A stretch of 64,000 nucleotides of DNA from Palsa-883 sp035696165 (GCA_035696165.1 DASRQX010000348.1:1-64000), one strand, 5' to 3'. Shown: positions 16,340 through 25,908, counted from the stretch's first letter. Program-made: numbers and translations. Notes: generated from the letters alone by a model not told the origin.

Positions 16340-17050
16340 CTAGGGATTGTTCGGATCGATCACCGTGCCGGAGTACGGCTCGACATAGACCAGGTGGTCA
16401 TGGACCTCCTTCACCCCTGGCGTGTTCTCGGCGACCACGATGATGGCGCGACGCTCCTGCTCGTCGGAAATAGTGCCCCATACATCGACGACGCCAGCCG
16501 AGACCGTAACGTTCAGCGTGGCAAGCGGGGCCCAGGGCTCCTTCTCCAGCGCATCCAGCAGATGGTTGCGGACGGTGCGGTCATCGCCCGGCGCGGCCGT
16601 CGCCTGGCGCGCGGTCACCGCCAGCGCACGCAACAGGTCGGCGCGGCTGCACACGCCCACCACCTTGTCCTGCTGGGTCACCGGCACACGCTTGATCCGG
16701 TGCTTCTCCATCAACTCGACGATGTCGCTCAGCGGTGCGTCGGCGTCGACCGATACCACGTCCGGCGTCATCACGTCGGACACCTTGCGCCCATGCGCGT
16801 GGGTGAACTCGTCCGCCTGCTTGCCGGGCGAGACCAGCAGGCGGAGCCACCAGGAGCGTTGGTGGTCGGTGCCGAGCTCGGAGCGGTGCAGCAGGTCGCC
16901 CTCGGTCACCACGCCGGCCAGGTGGCCGTCGGCGCCGACCACCATCAGGCCGGAGATGCGGTGGTCCAGCATCAGCTTGACGGCGTCCTCGATCGACGCA
17001 TCGGGCGCGACCGAGATCACACGGCGGGTCATTACGTCGGCGGCGTTCAT
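16340..17050 (-). CDS. CBS-domain pair with C-terminal BON domain
   Basis: 236 residues. The first CBS domain covers about 1-60 (MNAADVMTRRVISVAPDASI, GVVTEGDLLHR) and the second about 90-150 (VSDVMTPDVVSVDADAPLSD, GVCSRADLLRAL). A BON domain follows from about 160 (VRNHLLDALEKEPW to GVKEVHDHLVYVEP). CBS pairs bind adenine nucleotides and BON domains bind phospholipid surfaces or other proteins; the combination is common in Proteobacteria but its role is not settled. It lies just upstream of glpD on the same strand, so an energy-sensing link to glycerol metabolism is possible but only inferred. Confidence 0.9.
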   Translation of the reverse strand: MNAADVMTRRVISVAPDASIEDAVKLMLDHRISGLMVVGADGHLAGVVTEGDLLHRSELGTDHQRSWWLRLLVSPGKQADEFTHAHGRKVSDVMTPDVVSVDADAPLSDIVELMEKHRIKRVPVTQQDKVVGVCSRADLLRALAVTARQATAAPGDDRTVRNHLLDALEKEPWAPLATLNVTVSAGVVDVWGTISDEQERRAIIVVAENTPGVKEVHDHLVYVEPYSGTVIDPNNP

Positions 17051-17375
17051 GGGGTCTATCCCTGATCGTTGAGGCGTTATCCGCTATGTTCGGCGGACAG
17101 TCGTTCCAGGTGTCGTCGAACCAGGAGCAGGCGGTCGAGGCGCAAGCGTTGACGATCGTCGGTCAGCCGCCAGCCAGCAAGATACACCATGACGCCGGCC
17201 GCGAGACCACGTCCACTCGGCAATAATGGCTCAGCAGGATCTGGCCAGCGACCACGGCTACAGAGCGCACGCCGCGTCACCGCACGCTGTGAGGTGCGGA
17301 GGTCCGCCGATCAATATGTCAGTGGACCGAATATTCGCCCCAGTCTAACGTCGTGTGCTGGAGGGCAGTGAACGG
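17051..17375. other. Intergenic region, divergent
   Basis: A 325-base gap between the divergent CBS-BON and SulP genes. A minus-strand 67-codon frame at 17077-17280 shows no motif or ribosome site. No promoter can be assigned with confidence. Confidence 0.5.
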
Positions 17376-19550
17376 ATGCCAATCGACGCAGGCAAGCTGC
17401 CGTCAATGCTTGCCGCCGGTGTGGTGGTTGGCCTGATAACGGTGATCAATGCGCTGGCCTTTGCCGGCCTGATCTTCGCGGGCCCGTTGGCGCCGGGCCT
17501 GCTGGCCGGGATCTCCGCACTGCTGCTTGGCGGTACAATCAGTTGCGCACTGATCGCCTTGACCAGCCGCTACCCCGGCCTGGTCGCCGCGCCTTCCCCG
17601 AGCGCCACCCCGATATACGCATTGATTGCCGCCGCATTCGAGCCGCAGCTTGCTGGTTTACCCGATCCGGTGCTGCGCGCGCAGGTGATCGTGGTCGTGT
17701 GTGGCCTCGCCACCATCCTGACCGGCCTGGCATTGGCCCTGATCGGATTGCTGCGAGCCGGGTCGCTCGCCCGGTTTCTGCCCTATCCCGTTGTTTGCGG
17801 TTACAATGCCGGGCTGGGGTGGATGTTCGTGCTGGGTGGCCTGGCACTCACGCTGAACGTACCGCTTGCCGAACTGAGCGTGCGGCAGCTCGGACAGTCC
17901 GCGGCGCTGGCACCCGCAATGTGCTGCGTGGCTCTCGCCGTCCTGATCTATGCGCTTGACCGCCGCCTGCGACATTGGGCCGTGATCCCGACGCTGCTGG
18001 CGGTTGCGTTCGTGCTGTTCCATGGCGCGCGTACGGCCTTTGGTGTTGATCTCGAAACGGCCACCCGCGCGGGCTGGCTACTGGGACCGTTCGCGCCGGG
18101 CCATATTTTTTCGCCACCATCGGCACGGGCCTTCGCAGCAATGCCCTGGGAACAGCTCCCGACATTGCTGGCGCTGTGGTTGACGTTGGTGCTGATCGTC
18201 TCCACCAGCGCGATCATGACCATCAGCGGGCTGGAACTCGAACTGCGTTGCAGCCTGGACTTCAATCGCGAACTCTGGTCGGTCGGCGGCGCCAATATCG
18301 CGACCGGTTTGGCGGGGGGAGTCGCCGCGAGCCCATCGCTGCTATCGACCGCGCTGGCGCACCGGATGGGCGGTACGGGGCGAGCCGTGGGCGTGGTGGC
18401 GGCGTTATGCTGCGCCAGTCCGTTGCTGTTCGGCACCGATGCCTTGAACGCTGTCCCGCGCTTTATCGCCGGCAGCCTGCTGCTGAGCAATGGGCTCGAG
18501 CGGCTGATCAACCGGGTGTGGTTCGAGCGTGAACGCCTGCCTTGGCACGAATGGAGTGTGGTTGTCGCCGTCCTGCTGGCGGTCGCGGTGCTGGGCTTTA
18601 TCAACGGCGTGCTGCTGGGGTTGGCCATCACGCTGGTAACGTTCGTGTTGAACTACCGGCGCATACCGGTGATCCGGGACGCGTCGAGCGGTGCCGGCCT
18701 GCGCAGCAGCATGGTGCGAGGGCCGGAAGCGGAACGCGTGCTGGCGCGCGATGGCGGAACGATCCAGCTCTGGCGGTTGCAGGGCTATCTGTTTTTCCTG
18801 AATGCCACAAGCTTGCTGCACGTCGAGCATCCGGGCGGCTTACGGTTTCTGGTGCTGGATTTCGCCGCCGTCTCGGGCATCGACAGCTCTGGCTGTCAGG
18901 TCGTGCGCCGCCTGCAGCAGATCGCGGCGGAGGCAGGCTGCGCTCTGCTGATGACCGGCCTGACCCAGGCGCTACGCGCCCAGCTGCGTCGGCAAGGCGT
19001 ACGCACGGCGCAGCCGGTGGCGCTGGAGCGGTTCGGCACGACCGACGAGGCGCTTCAGCACGCCGAGACCGTCGTGCTGGCGGAAGCCGGCATCGTCGAG
19101 AGCGACGTCGCCCGTACGCTGGACCAGGAGATCGCCACGACGATTGGATCGGCGATCGAGCCTGACCGGCTGACACCCTATACGGATCAGCTTGCCTTCG
19201 CGCAGAACGAGGTCCTGATGCGTCAGGGCGACGTTGCCGATGCGATGTATTTCATCGCCCAGGGCACGGTATCGGCGTATCTGGAACGTCCCGGGAAGAC
19301 CGCGATTCGCATCAGGACGGCCGGTGCGGGAACTCTGGCCGGAGAGATCGGCATCTATACCAGGGAATGCCGGACCGCCACCGTGCGCGCCGAAACGCCC
19401 TGCGTGGCACAGCGGCTTTCCTTGTCGTCGATCCGTCGCATGGAGCAGGCGGACCCGGCACTCGCCGCTATGCTGCACCGGTTCCTGATCACGGTGCTGG
19501 CGCTCAAGCTGACCAGCACCACCCAGGTGGTGGAGCGCGCGGCCGACTGA
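17376..19550 (+). CDS. SulP-family anion transporter with STAS and cyclic-nucleotide-binding domains
   Basis: 724 residues. Residues 1 to about 430 are the SLC26/SulP membrane core with some 11-12 hydrophobic segments (GVVVGLITVINALAFAGLIF; ALTSRYPGLVAAPSPSAT). About 455-555 is a STAS domain (RFLVLDFAAVSGIDSSGCQV, where the conserved Ser of GIDSSG is present). About 605-700 is a Crp-like cNMP-binding domain (ENEVLMRQGDVADAMYF-like QNEVLMRQGDVADAMYFIAQ, GTLAGEIGIYT). Ligand-gated anion (sulphate or bicarbonate) exchange at the inner membrane is inferred from the domains. The start at 17376 is favoured by GGAGGG 11-16 bases upstream; a GTG at 17355 is possible. It is a single-gene unit. Confidence 0.9.
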   Translation: MPIDAGKLPSMLAAGVVVGLITVINALAFAGLIFAGPLAPGLLAGISALLLGGTISCALIALTSRYPGLVAAPSPSATPIYALIAAAFEPQLAGLPDPVLRAQVIVVVCGLATILTGLALALIGLLRAGSLARFLPYPVVCGYNAGLGWMFVLGGLALTLNVPLAELSVRQLGQSAALAPAMCCVALAVLIYALDRRLRHWAVIPTLLAVAFVLFHGARTAFGVDLETATRAGWLLGPFAPGHIFSPPSARAFAAMPWEQLPTLLALWLTLVLIVSTSAIMTISGLELELRCSLDFNRELWSVGGANIATGLAGGVAASPSLLSTALAHRMGGTGRAVGVVAALCCASPLLFGTDALNAVPRFIAGSLLLSNGLERLINRVWFERERLPWHEWSVVVAVLLAVAVLGFINGVLLGLAITLVTFVLNYRRIPVIRDASSGAGLRSSMVRGPEAERVLARDGGTIQLWRLQGYLFFLNATSLLHVEHPGGLRFLVLDFAAVSGIDSSGCQVVRRLQQIAAEAGCALLMTGLTQALRAQLRRQGVRTAQPVALERFGTTDEALQHAETVVLAEAGIVESDVARTLDQEIATTIGSAIEPDRLTPYTDQLAFAQNEVLMRQGDVADAMYFIAQGTVSAYLERPGKTAIRIRTAGAGTLAGEIGIYTRECRTATVRAETPCVAQRLSLSSIRRMEQADPALAAMLHRFLITVLALKLTSTTQVVERAAD

Positions 19551-19565
19551 TCGGCGCCTATGCCG

Positions 19566-19598
19566 CGTCATGCCGGGCATTGGCCCGGCATCACGGGG
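19566..19598. repeat. REP-like palindrome, family A copy 3
   Basis: CGTCATGCCGGGC and GCCCGGCATCACGGGG flank a short loop. It sits between the convergent ends of the SulP gene and the M20 peptidase gene and may also serve as a terminator. It is followed at 19616 by TCATTAGGGCC and CTGGTATTATCC, a motif seen again near 46993. Confidence 0.65.
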
Positions 19599-19635
19599 GG
19601 CACCGTCGGTGGGTCAATCATTAGGGCCGCTGGTA

Positions 19636-21054
19636 TTATCCCCCGGCGAACTTCGCCAGCAGCCGCGCGTGTGAGCGGATGCCTTTGTGGAAGCAGCGCT
19701 GCTCGAACTTCTCGTTCGGGCTGTGGATCTGGTCGTCGTCGAGGCCGAAGCCCATCAGCAGCGTATCGATCCCCAGCACGCGATGCAGCGAATTCACCAC
19801 CGGAACGGAACCGCCGCAGCCCATCAGCACCGCCGGACGGCCATATTCCGCGGCGAGGACGTCCTGCGCGGCGCGCACCCAGGGCTGGTCGGTGTTCACC
19901 TCGATCCCGCGCGAGGACGAATGCGTCAGGAACGTGACCGTGGCGCCCTCCGGCAGGCGGTCGTTGATGAAGCGCTGGAACTGCGCGAACACCTCATCGG
20001 GGTCCTGGTCGGCGACCAGGCGGAACGACACCTTGGCGCTGGCCTCGGACGCGATCACCGTCTTGCTGCCGGGGCCGGTGTAGCCGCCCCAGATGCCGTT
20101 GATGTCCGCGGTCGGCCGCGCCCACAGCCGCTCCAGGGCCGAGTAGCCGCGCTCGCCTACCGGTTTTGACAGGCCGATGCCACCGAGGAATGCCGCCTCA
20201 TTGAAATGCAGCGCGTCCCACTGTGTGCGTTGCGCGTTGGCGATCGGCTTTACCCGGTCGTAGAAGCCGGGAAGCTGAATGCGCCCGTTGTCGTCCTGCA
20301 GGTCGCCCAGGATGCGGGTCAGCGCGTTGATCGGATTGAGCGCGGAGCCGCCGAACAGCCCGGAATGCAGATCGCGATTGGCGGCTTTCAGCGTGACCTC
20401 GAAATAGGCCATGCCGCGGAGGCGGGTGGAGACCGCGGGGGTGTCGATGTCCCACATCCCGGTGTCGCTGATCAGCGCGATGTCGGCGGCAAGCTCCTGC
20501 TTATTGGCGGCGATGAAGGGTTCCAGGCTGGGACTGCCGACTTCCTCCTCGCCCTCGATCAGCAGCGTGACGCGCGCCGGAACGCCGCCGCCGGCGTCGT
20601 GCCAGGCGCGCAACGCTTCCACGAACATCATGGTTTGGCCCTTGTCATCCACCGCGCCGCGCGCGACGAAGCGCTTGCCGTGCGGGCCGTCGACGAGCTG
20701 CGGCTCGAACGGCGGGCTGTGCCACAGCTCCAGCGGGTCGACCGGCTGCACGTCGTAGTGGCCGTAGAACAGGACGTGCGGACCGGTGTAGCCGGCGGGG
20801 CCGTCGTGATGGGCGACGACCGCTGGCTGCCCCGCCGTTGGGCGGACGGCGACGTTGAAGCCAAGCCCGGCAAGCTGGTCGCGGCACCATTCGGCGGCAC
20901 GCAGGCAGTCCGGGAGATGCGCCGGCTGCGCGCTGACCGAGGGAATGCGCAGAAGATCGAACAGCCGGCCGCGGGAGGCGTCCAGGCCGGCGTCCACGTG
21001 GCGGAGCACGGTATCGACGGTGCCAGGCGAGGGGGCAGGGGAGGGGGCGGACAT
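19636..21054 (-). CDS. M20-family dipeptidase / peptidase
   Basis: 472 residues, started at MSAPSPAPSPGTVDTVLRHV. Metal-site motifs of the M20 family are present: YGHYDVQPVDP, ARGAVDDKGQ, LIEGEEEVGS, and MGCGGSVPVVN with DQIHSPNEKF near the end. A dimerisation (lid) domain occupies about 190-340. The enzyme is a cytosolic di-zinc aminoacylase- or dipeptidase-type hydrolase; the NLHSG-like AANRDLHSGLFGG supports the dipeptidase branch. It is convergent with the SulP gene and divergent from the methyltransferase gene. Confidence 0.93.
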   Translation of the reverse strand: MSAPSPAPSPGTVDTVLRHVDAGLDASRGRLFDLLRIPSVSAQPAHLPDCLRAAEWCRDQLAGLGFNVAVRPTAGQPAVVAHHDGPAGYTGPHVLFYGHYDVQPVDPLELWHSPPFEPQLVDGPHGKRFVARGAVDDKGQTMMFVEALRAWHDAGGGVPARVTLLIEGEEEVGSPSLEPFIAANKQELAADIALISDTGMWDIDTPAVSTRLRGMAYFEVTLKAANRDLHSGLFGGSALNPINALTRILGDLQDDNGRIQLPGFYDRVKPIANAQRTQWDALHFNEAAFLGGIGLSKPVGERGYSALERLWARPTADINGIWGGYTGPGSKTVIASEASAKVSFRLVADQDPDEVFAQFQRFINDRLPEGATVTFLTHSSSRGIEVNTDQPWVRAAQDVLAAEYGRPAVLMGCGGSVPVVNSLHRVLGIDTLLMGFGLDDDQIHSPNEKFEQRCFHKGIRSHARLLAKFAGG

Positions 21055-21333
21055 GGCGGCTCCGTGCGGTTGGTGGGCGCGCACCTTGCCATGCGTTCGC
21101 AATCGGTCAACTTTCGGATGTGGGCATCGTCTGATATCGCCGGACGACGCGACGCTTCGGCGGTCGGCGTCCTGTCTCCGAGGCGGGATCGCAGCAGGTC
21201 CGCGTCCGGGCCCGGACCGGGGCCCCGCGGGCTCACCCATAAGTCATGATCGGAGAATATGGCATGATCGAAGAACATGGAGGGTGCGTCGCTTGCGGAC
21301 CAATTGCAGGATGCCCGAAACGGAGGCCGCGCA

Positions 21334-22119
21334 ATGATCGAGCTGGCCGAGACAGCTCGCCAGTATATTGGCGTTCTCGCCAACGTCACCCGCGCGAGGG
21401 CGGCAAGGCGGCGCCTCATGGGCATCTATCACCGGTATCAGTCGTTCACGATGATCGCGCCCGAGACCTACGTGAACAACCTGCAACTCGTCGAGGCACA
21501 AGCACCGGCGACCGGCTGCATTGTCGAGTGCGGTGTGTGGCGGGGCGGTATGAGCGCCGGCATGGCTGACCTGCTGGGCGGCACACGGTTTCACTACCTG
21601 ATGGACAGCTACGAGGGCTTGCCACCGGTGCAGGAGATCGACGGCCCGGCGGCCGTTGCATACCAAGCCGACAAGACGTCACCGGGCTACCTCGACAATT
21701 GCGCCGCCGATCGCAGCTTCGCCGAACGCGCCATGTCGCTGTCAAGCGCCCGCGGATACGAGTTGGTTCAGGGGTGGTTCAGCGACACGCTGCCCAGCTT
21801 CGTCCCGAGGGAGCCAATCGCCGTGCTTCGCCTGGACGGCGACTGGCACGAGTCCACCATGACCTGCCTGGTGCATCTGTACGATCATGTTGTCGAGGGC
21901 GGCCCGATCATCTTTGACGATTACTACATCTATGACGGATGCAGCCGCGCGGTGCACGACTTCCTGGCGGAGCGGAAAGTGCCGGCCAAGATCCAAGGCG
22001 ACCGCGATTATGCCCTCGCTTATCTCGTCAAGCCCGGTGTCGACGGACAGCTTCGACCCAGGCAGAAACCTGTGGTTGACGCGGCGGCTTCCAGCGTACC
22101 GATACGAATGCGAAGTTAG
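21334..22119 (+). CDS. TylF/MycF-family O-methyltransferase
   Basis: 261 residues. GGAGG seven bases before ATG 21334 decides the start over an ATG at 21277. Family motifs are clear: GCIVECGVWRGGMSAGMADL (SAM site), YLMDSYEGLPPVQEI, VLRLDGDWHESTMTC and IIFDDYYIYDGC, whose Asp residues bind Mg2+. TylF/MycF enzymes methylate sugar hydroxyls in macrolides, and related proteins modify surface polysaccharide sugars. No sugar-pathway genes are nearby, so the acceptor is unknown. It appears monocistronic. Confidence 0.9.
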   Translation: MIELAETARQYIGVLANVTRARAARRRLMGIYHRYQSFTMIAPETYVNNLQLVEAQAPATGCIVECGVWRGGMSAGMADLLGGTRFHYLMDSYEGLPPVQEIDGPAAVAYQADKTSPGYLDNCAADRSFAERAMSLSSARGYELVQGWFSDTLPSFVPREPIAVLRLDGDWHESTMTCLVHLYDHVVEGGPIIFDDYYIYDGCSRAVHDFLAERKVPAKIQGDRDYALAYLVKPGVDGQLRPRQKPVVDAAASSVPIRMRS

Positions 22120-22589
22120 AGCTCCCCAACAGTGTGACTAGGCAACCTGGTGTGTTGGCACAGATCGGTGCCTTGGCCGTCGTGACTGCGCTGATTTCCT
22201 CCGCATCTCCGGCGGTAGCGCAGCACGCCACGCCCAGCGTGGAACCAACAACCGCACCGCCCATCTCATAAGGTGCGTCATCCACGGGATATCCCACAGC
22301 TGAGGTAATTGGGGAGCTTTTGTCGGCACGTTCGGTAGAGTGTCGACTTCGTGGGTTTCCGAGGAATATTCCCTTGAGATTGGCGGTGACGATGCACGGC
22401 ACCTACGCAAATCGGTGGCGGGAAATAGGGGAATCGGTAGTGCGTTTCGTCACAAGTATGATCACCAAAAGCGTCCGCTAACGAGCGGTGCGCCCCAGGG
22501 ACAGGCTCCGGTCGGCCATTCACGACTTCCTCGGTGGCTGCACAAAAGTCGTGGATGGCCGGCCTGCGCCGGCCATGACGGGGTGGGTT
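22120..22589. other. Intergenic region, no convincing gene
   Basis: A 470-base gap between convergent genes. Short frames on both strands (for example 22138-22410) lack ribosome sites and recognisable motifs. The family A palindrome at 22548-22583 is the only feature. Confidence 0.55.
22548..22583. repeat. REP-like palindrome, family A copy 4
   Basis: GTCGTGGATGGCCGGCC, a CTGCG loop region, then GGCCGGCCATGACGGGG-type right arm. It is six bases before the stop codon of kup, between convergent genes, and could terminate transcription in both directions. Confidence 0.75.
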
Positions 22590-24476
22590 TCAGATCGCGA
22601 TCTCGCGTCCCAGTTCCACTACCGTTTCGGCGGGTAGGCGAAAATAGTCCGTCACGTGCAGCGAGTTGCGTTGCATGAAGGCGAACATCGCCTCGACCCA
22701 GTGCGGCAGGCCCTTGCCGTCCTCGCGCGCCACCACCGTCTCGTGACCAACGAAATAGGTCAGGTCGGCGGGATCGATGCCGCAGCCGTCGGCGTGCGCT
22801 TCCCGCAGCAACAATGGGATATCCGGACGCTGCATGAAGCCGAAGCGCGCGTGGCCGCGCCAGATGCCGGGCGCGATCTGCTGCACGCTCAGCCGTTGCG
22901 CCGCCGGGACATGCGGCACCATCTGCGTAGTCACAGTCAGGATAAACACCCGCTCATGCAGCGCGCGATTGTGGCGGACATGCCACACCATCACCGGCGG
23001 CACGTCGCTGGTGGTGCGCGTCATGAACACCGCCGTCCCCGGCACGCGCGGCACCTCGCGCGCCACGAGTTGTGCGAGGAATTCGCCGATCGGCACCACC
23101 GCGTCGCGCATCCGCGTGGCCACCGCCTGGGCGCCCAAGTGCCACACCAGCATCAGGCCGTACACCACGGCGGCCAGCAGCAGCGGCACGTAGCCGCCGT
23201 CGGCGATCTTCAGCATGTTCGCCGCGACGAAGGCGGCGTCCACCACCGCCAGCGCGCCGGCGACCAACGCGGCAGCGAGCAGGCTCCACTGCCAAATTTC
23301 GCGCATCGCGATGAACAGCAGCATCGTGGTCATCAGCATCGTCATCGAAACGGCGATGCCGTAGGCGGCGGCGAGGTTGTCCGACTTGCCGAAGCCGACC
23401 GTCAGGCCGATCGTCACCAGCATCAGCAGCCAGTTCACTGGCGCAACGTAGATCTGCCCATAGCCCTCGGCCGAGGTCTGGGTGATCGACAGGCGCGGCA
23501 GCCAGCCGAGCTGGATCGCCTGGCGCGTCATCGAGAACGCGCCGGTGATGATCGACTGGCTGGCGATGATGGTCGCCACCGTCGCGAACAGGACCAGGGG
23601 TATCAGCAGCGATGCAGGCGCCAGCCGATAGAAGATATTGCCGCTGGTCGGCGCGCCTTCCACCACCAGCGCGGCCTGGCCCGCATAGTTCAGCAGCAGC
23701 GCGGGCAGCACGACCGCCGACCAGGCCAGCCGGATCGGGCGGGCACCGAAATGTCCCATGTCGGCATACAGCGCCTCGGCCCCGGTGACGCACAGGAACA
23801 CGCCGCCCAGCACCAGGAATCCGGTCATTCCGCTAGAGAGCAGAAACTGCAACCCGTGGCGCGGGTCGATCGCCAGCAGCACCGCCGGGTGCCGCGCGAT
23901 GCCGCCGATGCCGAGCAGCGCGATGATGACGAACCATGCCGCCATCACCGGCCCGAAGGCGACACCGATCCGCGTGGTGCCGAACCGCTGGACGGCGAAC
24001 AACGCGAACAGGATCAGCACGGACGCGGGCAGGATGAAGGGATGGAAGGCGGGTGTGGCGATGTCCAGGCCCTCCAGCGCCGACAGCACCGAGATGGCCG
24101 GGGTGATCGCGCCGTCGCCATAGATCAGCGCCGCGCCGAACAGCCCCACCGCGACGATCGCCGGCCGGTGTCCGCGCTTGATGCCGAGCAGCGACATCAG
24201 CGCCAGGATGCCGCCTTCCCCGTCGTTGTCGATGCGCATCGCCAGCGCAACGTATTTCACCGAGGTGATGATGATCAGCGTCCAGACGATCAGCGACAGC
24301 GAGCCGAGCGCGGCCTGTGCCGATGGATGGTCGCCGGTGGTGTCGAGCACCGTCTTCAGTGTGTACAGCGGACTGGTGCCGATGTCGCCGAACACCACGC
24401 CGAGCGCGGCGAGGCTCATTGTGGTCAGCCCGGAACGGTTGGTCGGTGGGGCGGTGGTGACGGCGGATTGGGTCAA
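22590..24476 (-). CDS. kup: Low-affinity potassium uptake protein Kup
   Basis: 628 residues from a TTG start at 24476, chosen because AGGAGG lies eight bases upstream and the length then equals typical Kup; the next ATG is at 24419. Diagnostic motif GVVFGDIGTSPLYTLKTVLD is followed by about 12 membrane segments (DGEGGILALMSLLG, GALIYGDGAITPAISVLSAL-like region, GQIYVAPVNWLLM) and a cytosolic C-terminal domain of about 170 residues. It imports K+ with protons at the inner membrane. It is preceded by a repeat B element and a membrane-protein gene on the same strand. Confidence 0.95.
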   Translation of the reverse strand: MTQSAVTTAPPTNRSGLTTMSLAALGVVFGDIGTSPLYTLKTVLDTTGDHPSAQAALGSLSLIVWTLIIITSVKYVALAMRIDNDGEGGILALMSLLGIKRGHRPAIVAVGLFGAALIYGDGAITPAISVLSALEGLDIATPAFHPFILPASVLILFALFAVQRFGTTRIGVAFGPVMAAWFVIIALLGIGGIARHPAVLLAIDPRHGLQFLLSSGMTGFLVLGGVFLCVTGAEALYADMGHFGARPIRLAWSAVVLPALLLNYAGQAALVVEGAPTSGNIFYRLAPASLLIPLVLFATVATIIASQSIITGAFSMTRQAIQLGWLPRLSITQTSAEGYGQIYVAPVNWLLMLVTIGLTVGFGKSDNLAAAYGIAVSMTMLMTTMLLFIAMREIWQWSLLAAALVAGALAVVDAAFVAANMLKIADGGYVPLLLAAVVYGLMLVWHLGAQAVATRMRDAVVPIGEFLAQLVAREVPRVPGTAVFMTRTTSDVPPVMVWHVRHNRALHERVFILTVTTQMVPHVPAAQRLSVQQIAPGIWRGHARFGFMQRPDIPLLLREAHADGCGIDPADLTYFVGHETVVAREDGKGLPHWVEAMFAFMQRNSLHVTDYFRLPAETVVELGREIAI

Positions 24477-24567
24477 CTGGCAGGCCTCCTGCGTGGGGCG
24501 GAACAGCTTGGCGCGTCTGCCTTGCGGCAATGGCGGAACAGTGTGGCGCGTTCCGCCTTGCGGCGAT

Positions 24568-24618
24568 GGCGGAAGGCGCTACCCCAAGGTCAAGCGCCGG
24601 GGGTAGGGCTTTTCCGCC
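24568..24618. repeat. Palindromic repeat family B, copy 1
   Basis: GGCGGAAGGCGCTACCCC ... GGGGGTAGGGCTTTTCCGCC. Its reverse complement is nearly the same as 44601-44650. It touches the stop codon of the upstream membrane-protein gene. A further small hairpin, GGCGGAACA ... TTCCGCC, lies just before it at about 24531-24558. Confidence 0.8.
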
Positions 24619-25719
24619 CTACAACGTTGTCGCCTGCATTCCCATGGTGCGGAACTTGTCCGACATCGAGCTCAATCTGGCATCCCATTCCTGGTTGATC
24701 GGCTGGTGCTCGATCAGTGTGTGGAACCGTACCATCATCATGATCAAGAACAACGGCTTGATGAACGACGCACGCAGGGCGCCGGCGAGCAAGAGTGCGA
24801 TGATGATGGTGACGACAGCGGCGGACTCCCGCACCGAATGCGGCAGCAGCACAGTGATGGCTGCGGCCGGAGCGAGCAGCGCCAGCCAAAGCAGGAAGCT
24901 CAGCACGCGTTCCTGAATGACGATCCAGATCGAGGTTTCCAGGATCGGCCTGGCGTTCTGGCAGTAATACACAATGCCCTCGCGTGCGCCGCGCCACGGG
25001 TCCTGATCGTTGCGCGCCAGGTTGTACGACAAGATCACCTTGTCCAGGTAGCGCGTGGCGGCGCGCATCACGATGTTGATCAGGTTCGACAGGCTCTCGA
25101 GGCCCGGGATGGGCAACATCTCGGCGATCCAGTCGAGCGTGCGGTGGAACGCGGCCAGGATGCCGCGCACCAGCATGTTCAGGCCATACAAGGCGTTCAC
25201 CTGGCCGAACCGTTCGATGACGACGCGTTTGCCGTAGGCGAGCTGCGGCTCGGTACCGTTGCCGACCTGGCCGCGCGTGATCAGATCGGTGAGCACGGCG
25301 ACGTGACCGCAGGCCAGCAGGTGCAGCAGGTAGCGCAGTACCGCGCCCCAGAACCAGCCGATGCCGACGACGCACAGGATGAACCACACGACGCCGAACG
25401 CCTGGGCGATGTGGGTGCCGAGCCAGGCGGCGCCGCCGAAGGTAATGACCAGCCAGATGATGCAGCCCAGCGCGTAGGCCAACAGGATGCCGCAATGCGC
25501 CAGCGCGTAGGGCAGGCTCTTCAGCAGCAGGCCGATCGCAGTGCCAAGCCCGTGGTCGCGCACCGCCAGCGGATAGGAATGGCGGACCGGCGCGAACACC
25601 GGTGGTGGCGGCGTGGTGGACGGGTTGGTCCAGACGCTGGGGTTCGGTCCGGCGTCGAATGGCTGGTCGCTCGACATTTGGTCCGACATTCCCCCGATGG
25701 GCAGCCGGGTCGGCCGCAT
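24619..25719 (-). CDS. Conserved-looking integral membrane protein of unknown function
   Basis: 366 residues. I do not recognise the family. A Pro/Asp-rich cytosolic N-terminus of about 70 residues is followed by hydrophobic segments near 85-130 (GILLAYALGCIIWLVITFGG; VVWFILCVVGIGWFWGAVL), a long central region, and two strong segments near 275-330 (LSFLLWLALLAPAAAITVLL; VVTIIIALLLAGALRASFI). Codon choice is typical of the genome, so it is real. Start is uncertain: ATG 25719, 25689 and 25677 are in frame, none with well-spaced SD. It is upstream of kup on the same strand, separated by repeat B, and may be co-transcribed. Confidence 0.75.
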   Translation of the reverse strand: MRPTRLPIGGMSDQMSSDQPFDAGPNPSVWTNPSTTPPPPVFAPVRHSYPLAVRDHGLGTAIGLLLKSLPYALAHCGILLAYALGCIIWLVITFGGAAWLGTHIAQAFGVVWFILCVVGIGWFWGAVLRYLLHLLACGHVAVLTDLITRGQVGNGTEPQLAYGKRVVIERFGQVNALYGLNMLVRGILAAFHRTLDWIAEMLPIPGLESLSNLINIVMRAATRYLDKVILSYNLARNDQDPWRGAREGIVYYCQNARPILETSIWIVIQERVLSFLLWLALLAPAAAITVLLPHSVRESAAVVTIIIALLLAGALRASFIKPLFLIMMMVRFHTLIEHQPINQEWDARLSSMSDKFRTMGMQATTL

Positions 25720-25827
25720 TCATTGGTATCCAATCATGGTCCTGGCCGCGCCGCATCTTTTAATTCTGCCCCGTGCCGACTGCTGTCTACGACCGCCTTT
25801 CCGCTGACCTCTCTCCCCGACGTCCTT

Positions 25828-25908
25828 CCGCTAACCGCTCTTTCCAACCCCGTCCCGCTAACCGCTCTGTCCAACCCCGTCGCGCTTACCCCTCCCCCCA
25901 ACCCCCTC
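25828..25908. repeat. 27-bp tandem repeat, two good copies and one worn
   Basis: CCGCTAACCGCTCT then TTCCAACCCCGTC at 25828-25854 is repeated with one base change at 25855-25881, and a decayed third copy runs to about 25908. A GC-rich hairpin (CCCCCTCGCGCAGGGGG) follows at about 25909-25925. Lies in the 311-base divergent gap upstream of the efflux lipoprotein. Confidence 0.7.

Noticed and set aside
17077..17280. 67-codon minus-strand frame before the CBS gene
   Set aside because: No motif, no ribosome site; Arg/Leu-rich as expected by chance at this GC.
22138..22410. 90-codon minus-strand frame and its overlapping neighbours
   Set aside because: No start signal and no recognisable domain; competing frames overlap.
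22656..24698. 680-codon plus-strand frame opposite kup
   Set aside because: His/Arg/Gln-rich shadow of the Kup coding strand.
25828..25908. Tandem repeats before the efflux gene considered as CRISPR
   Set aside because: Only two to three adjoining copies with no spacers.
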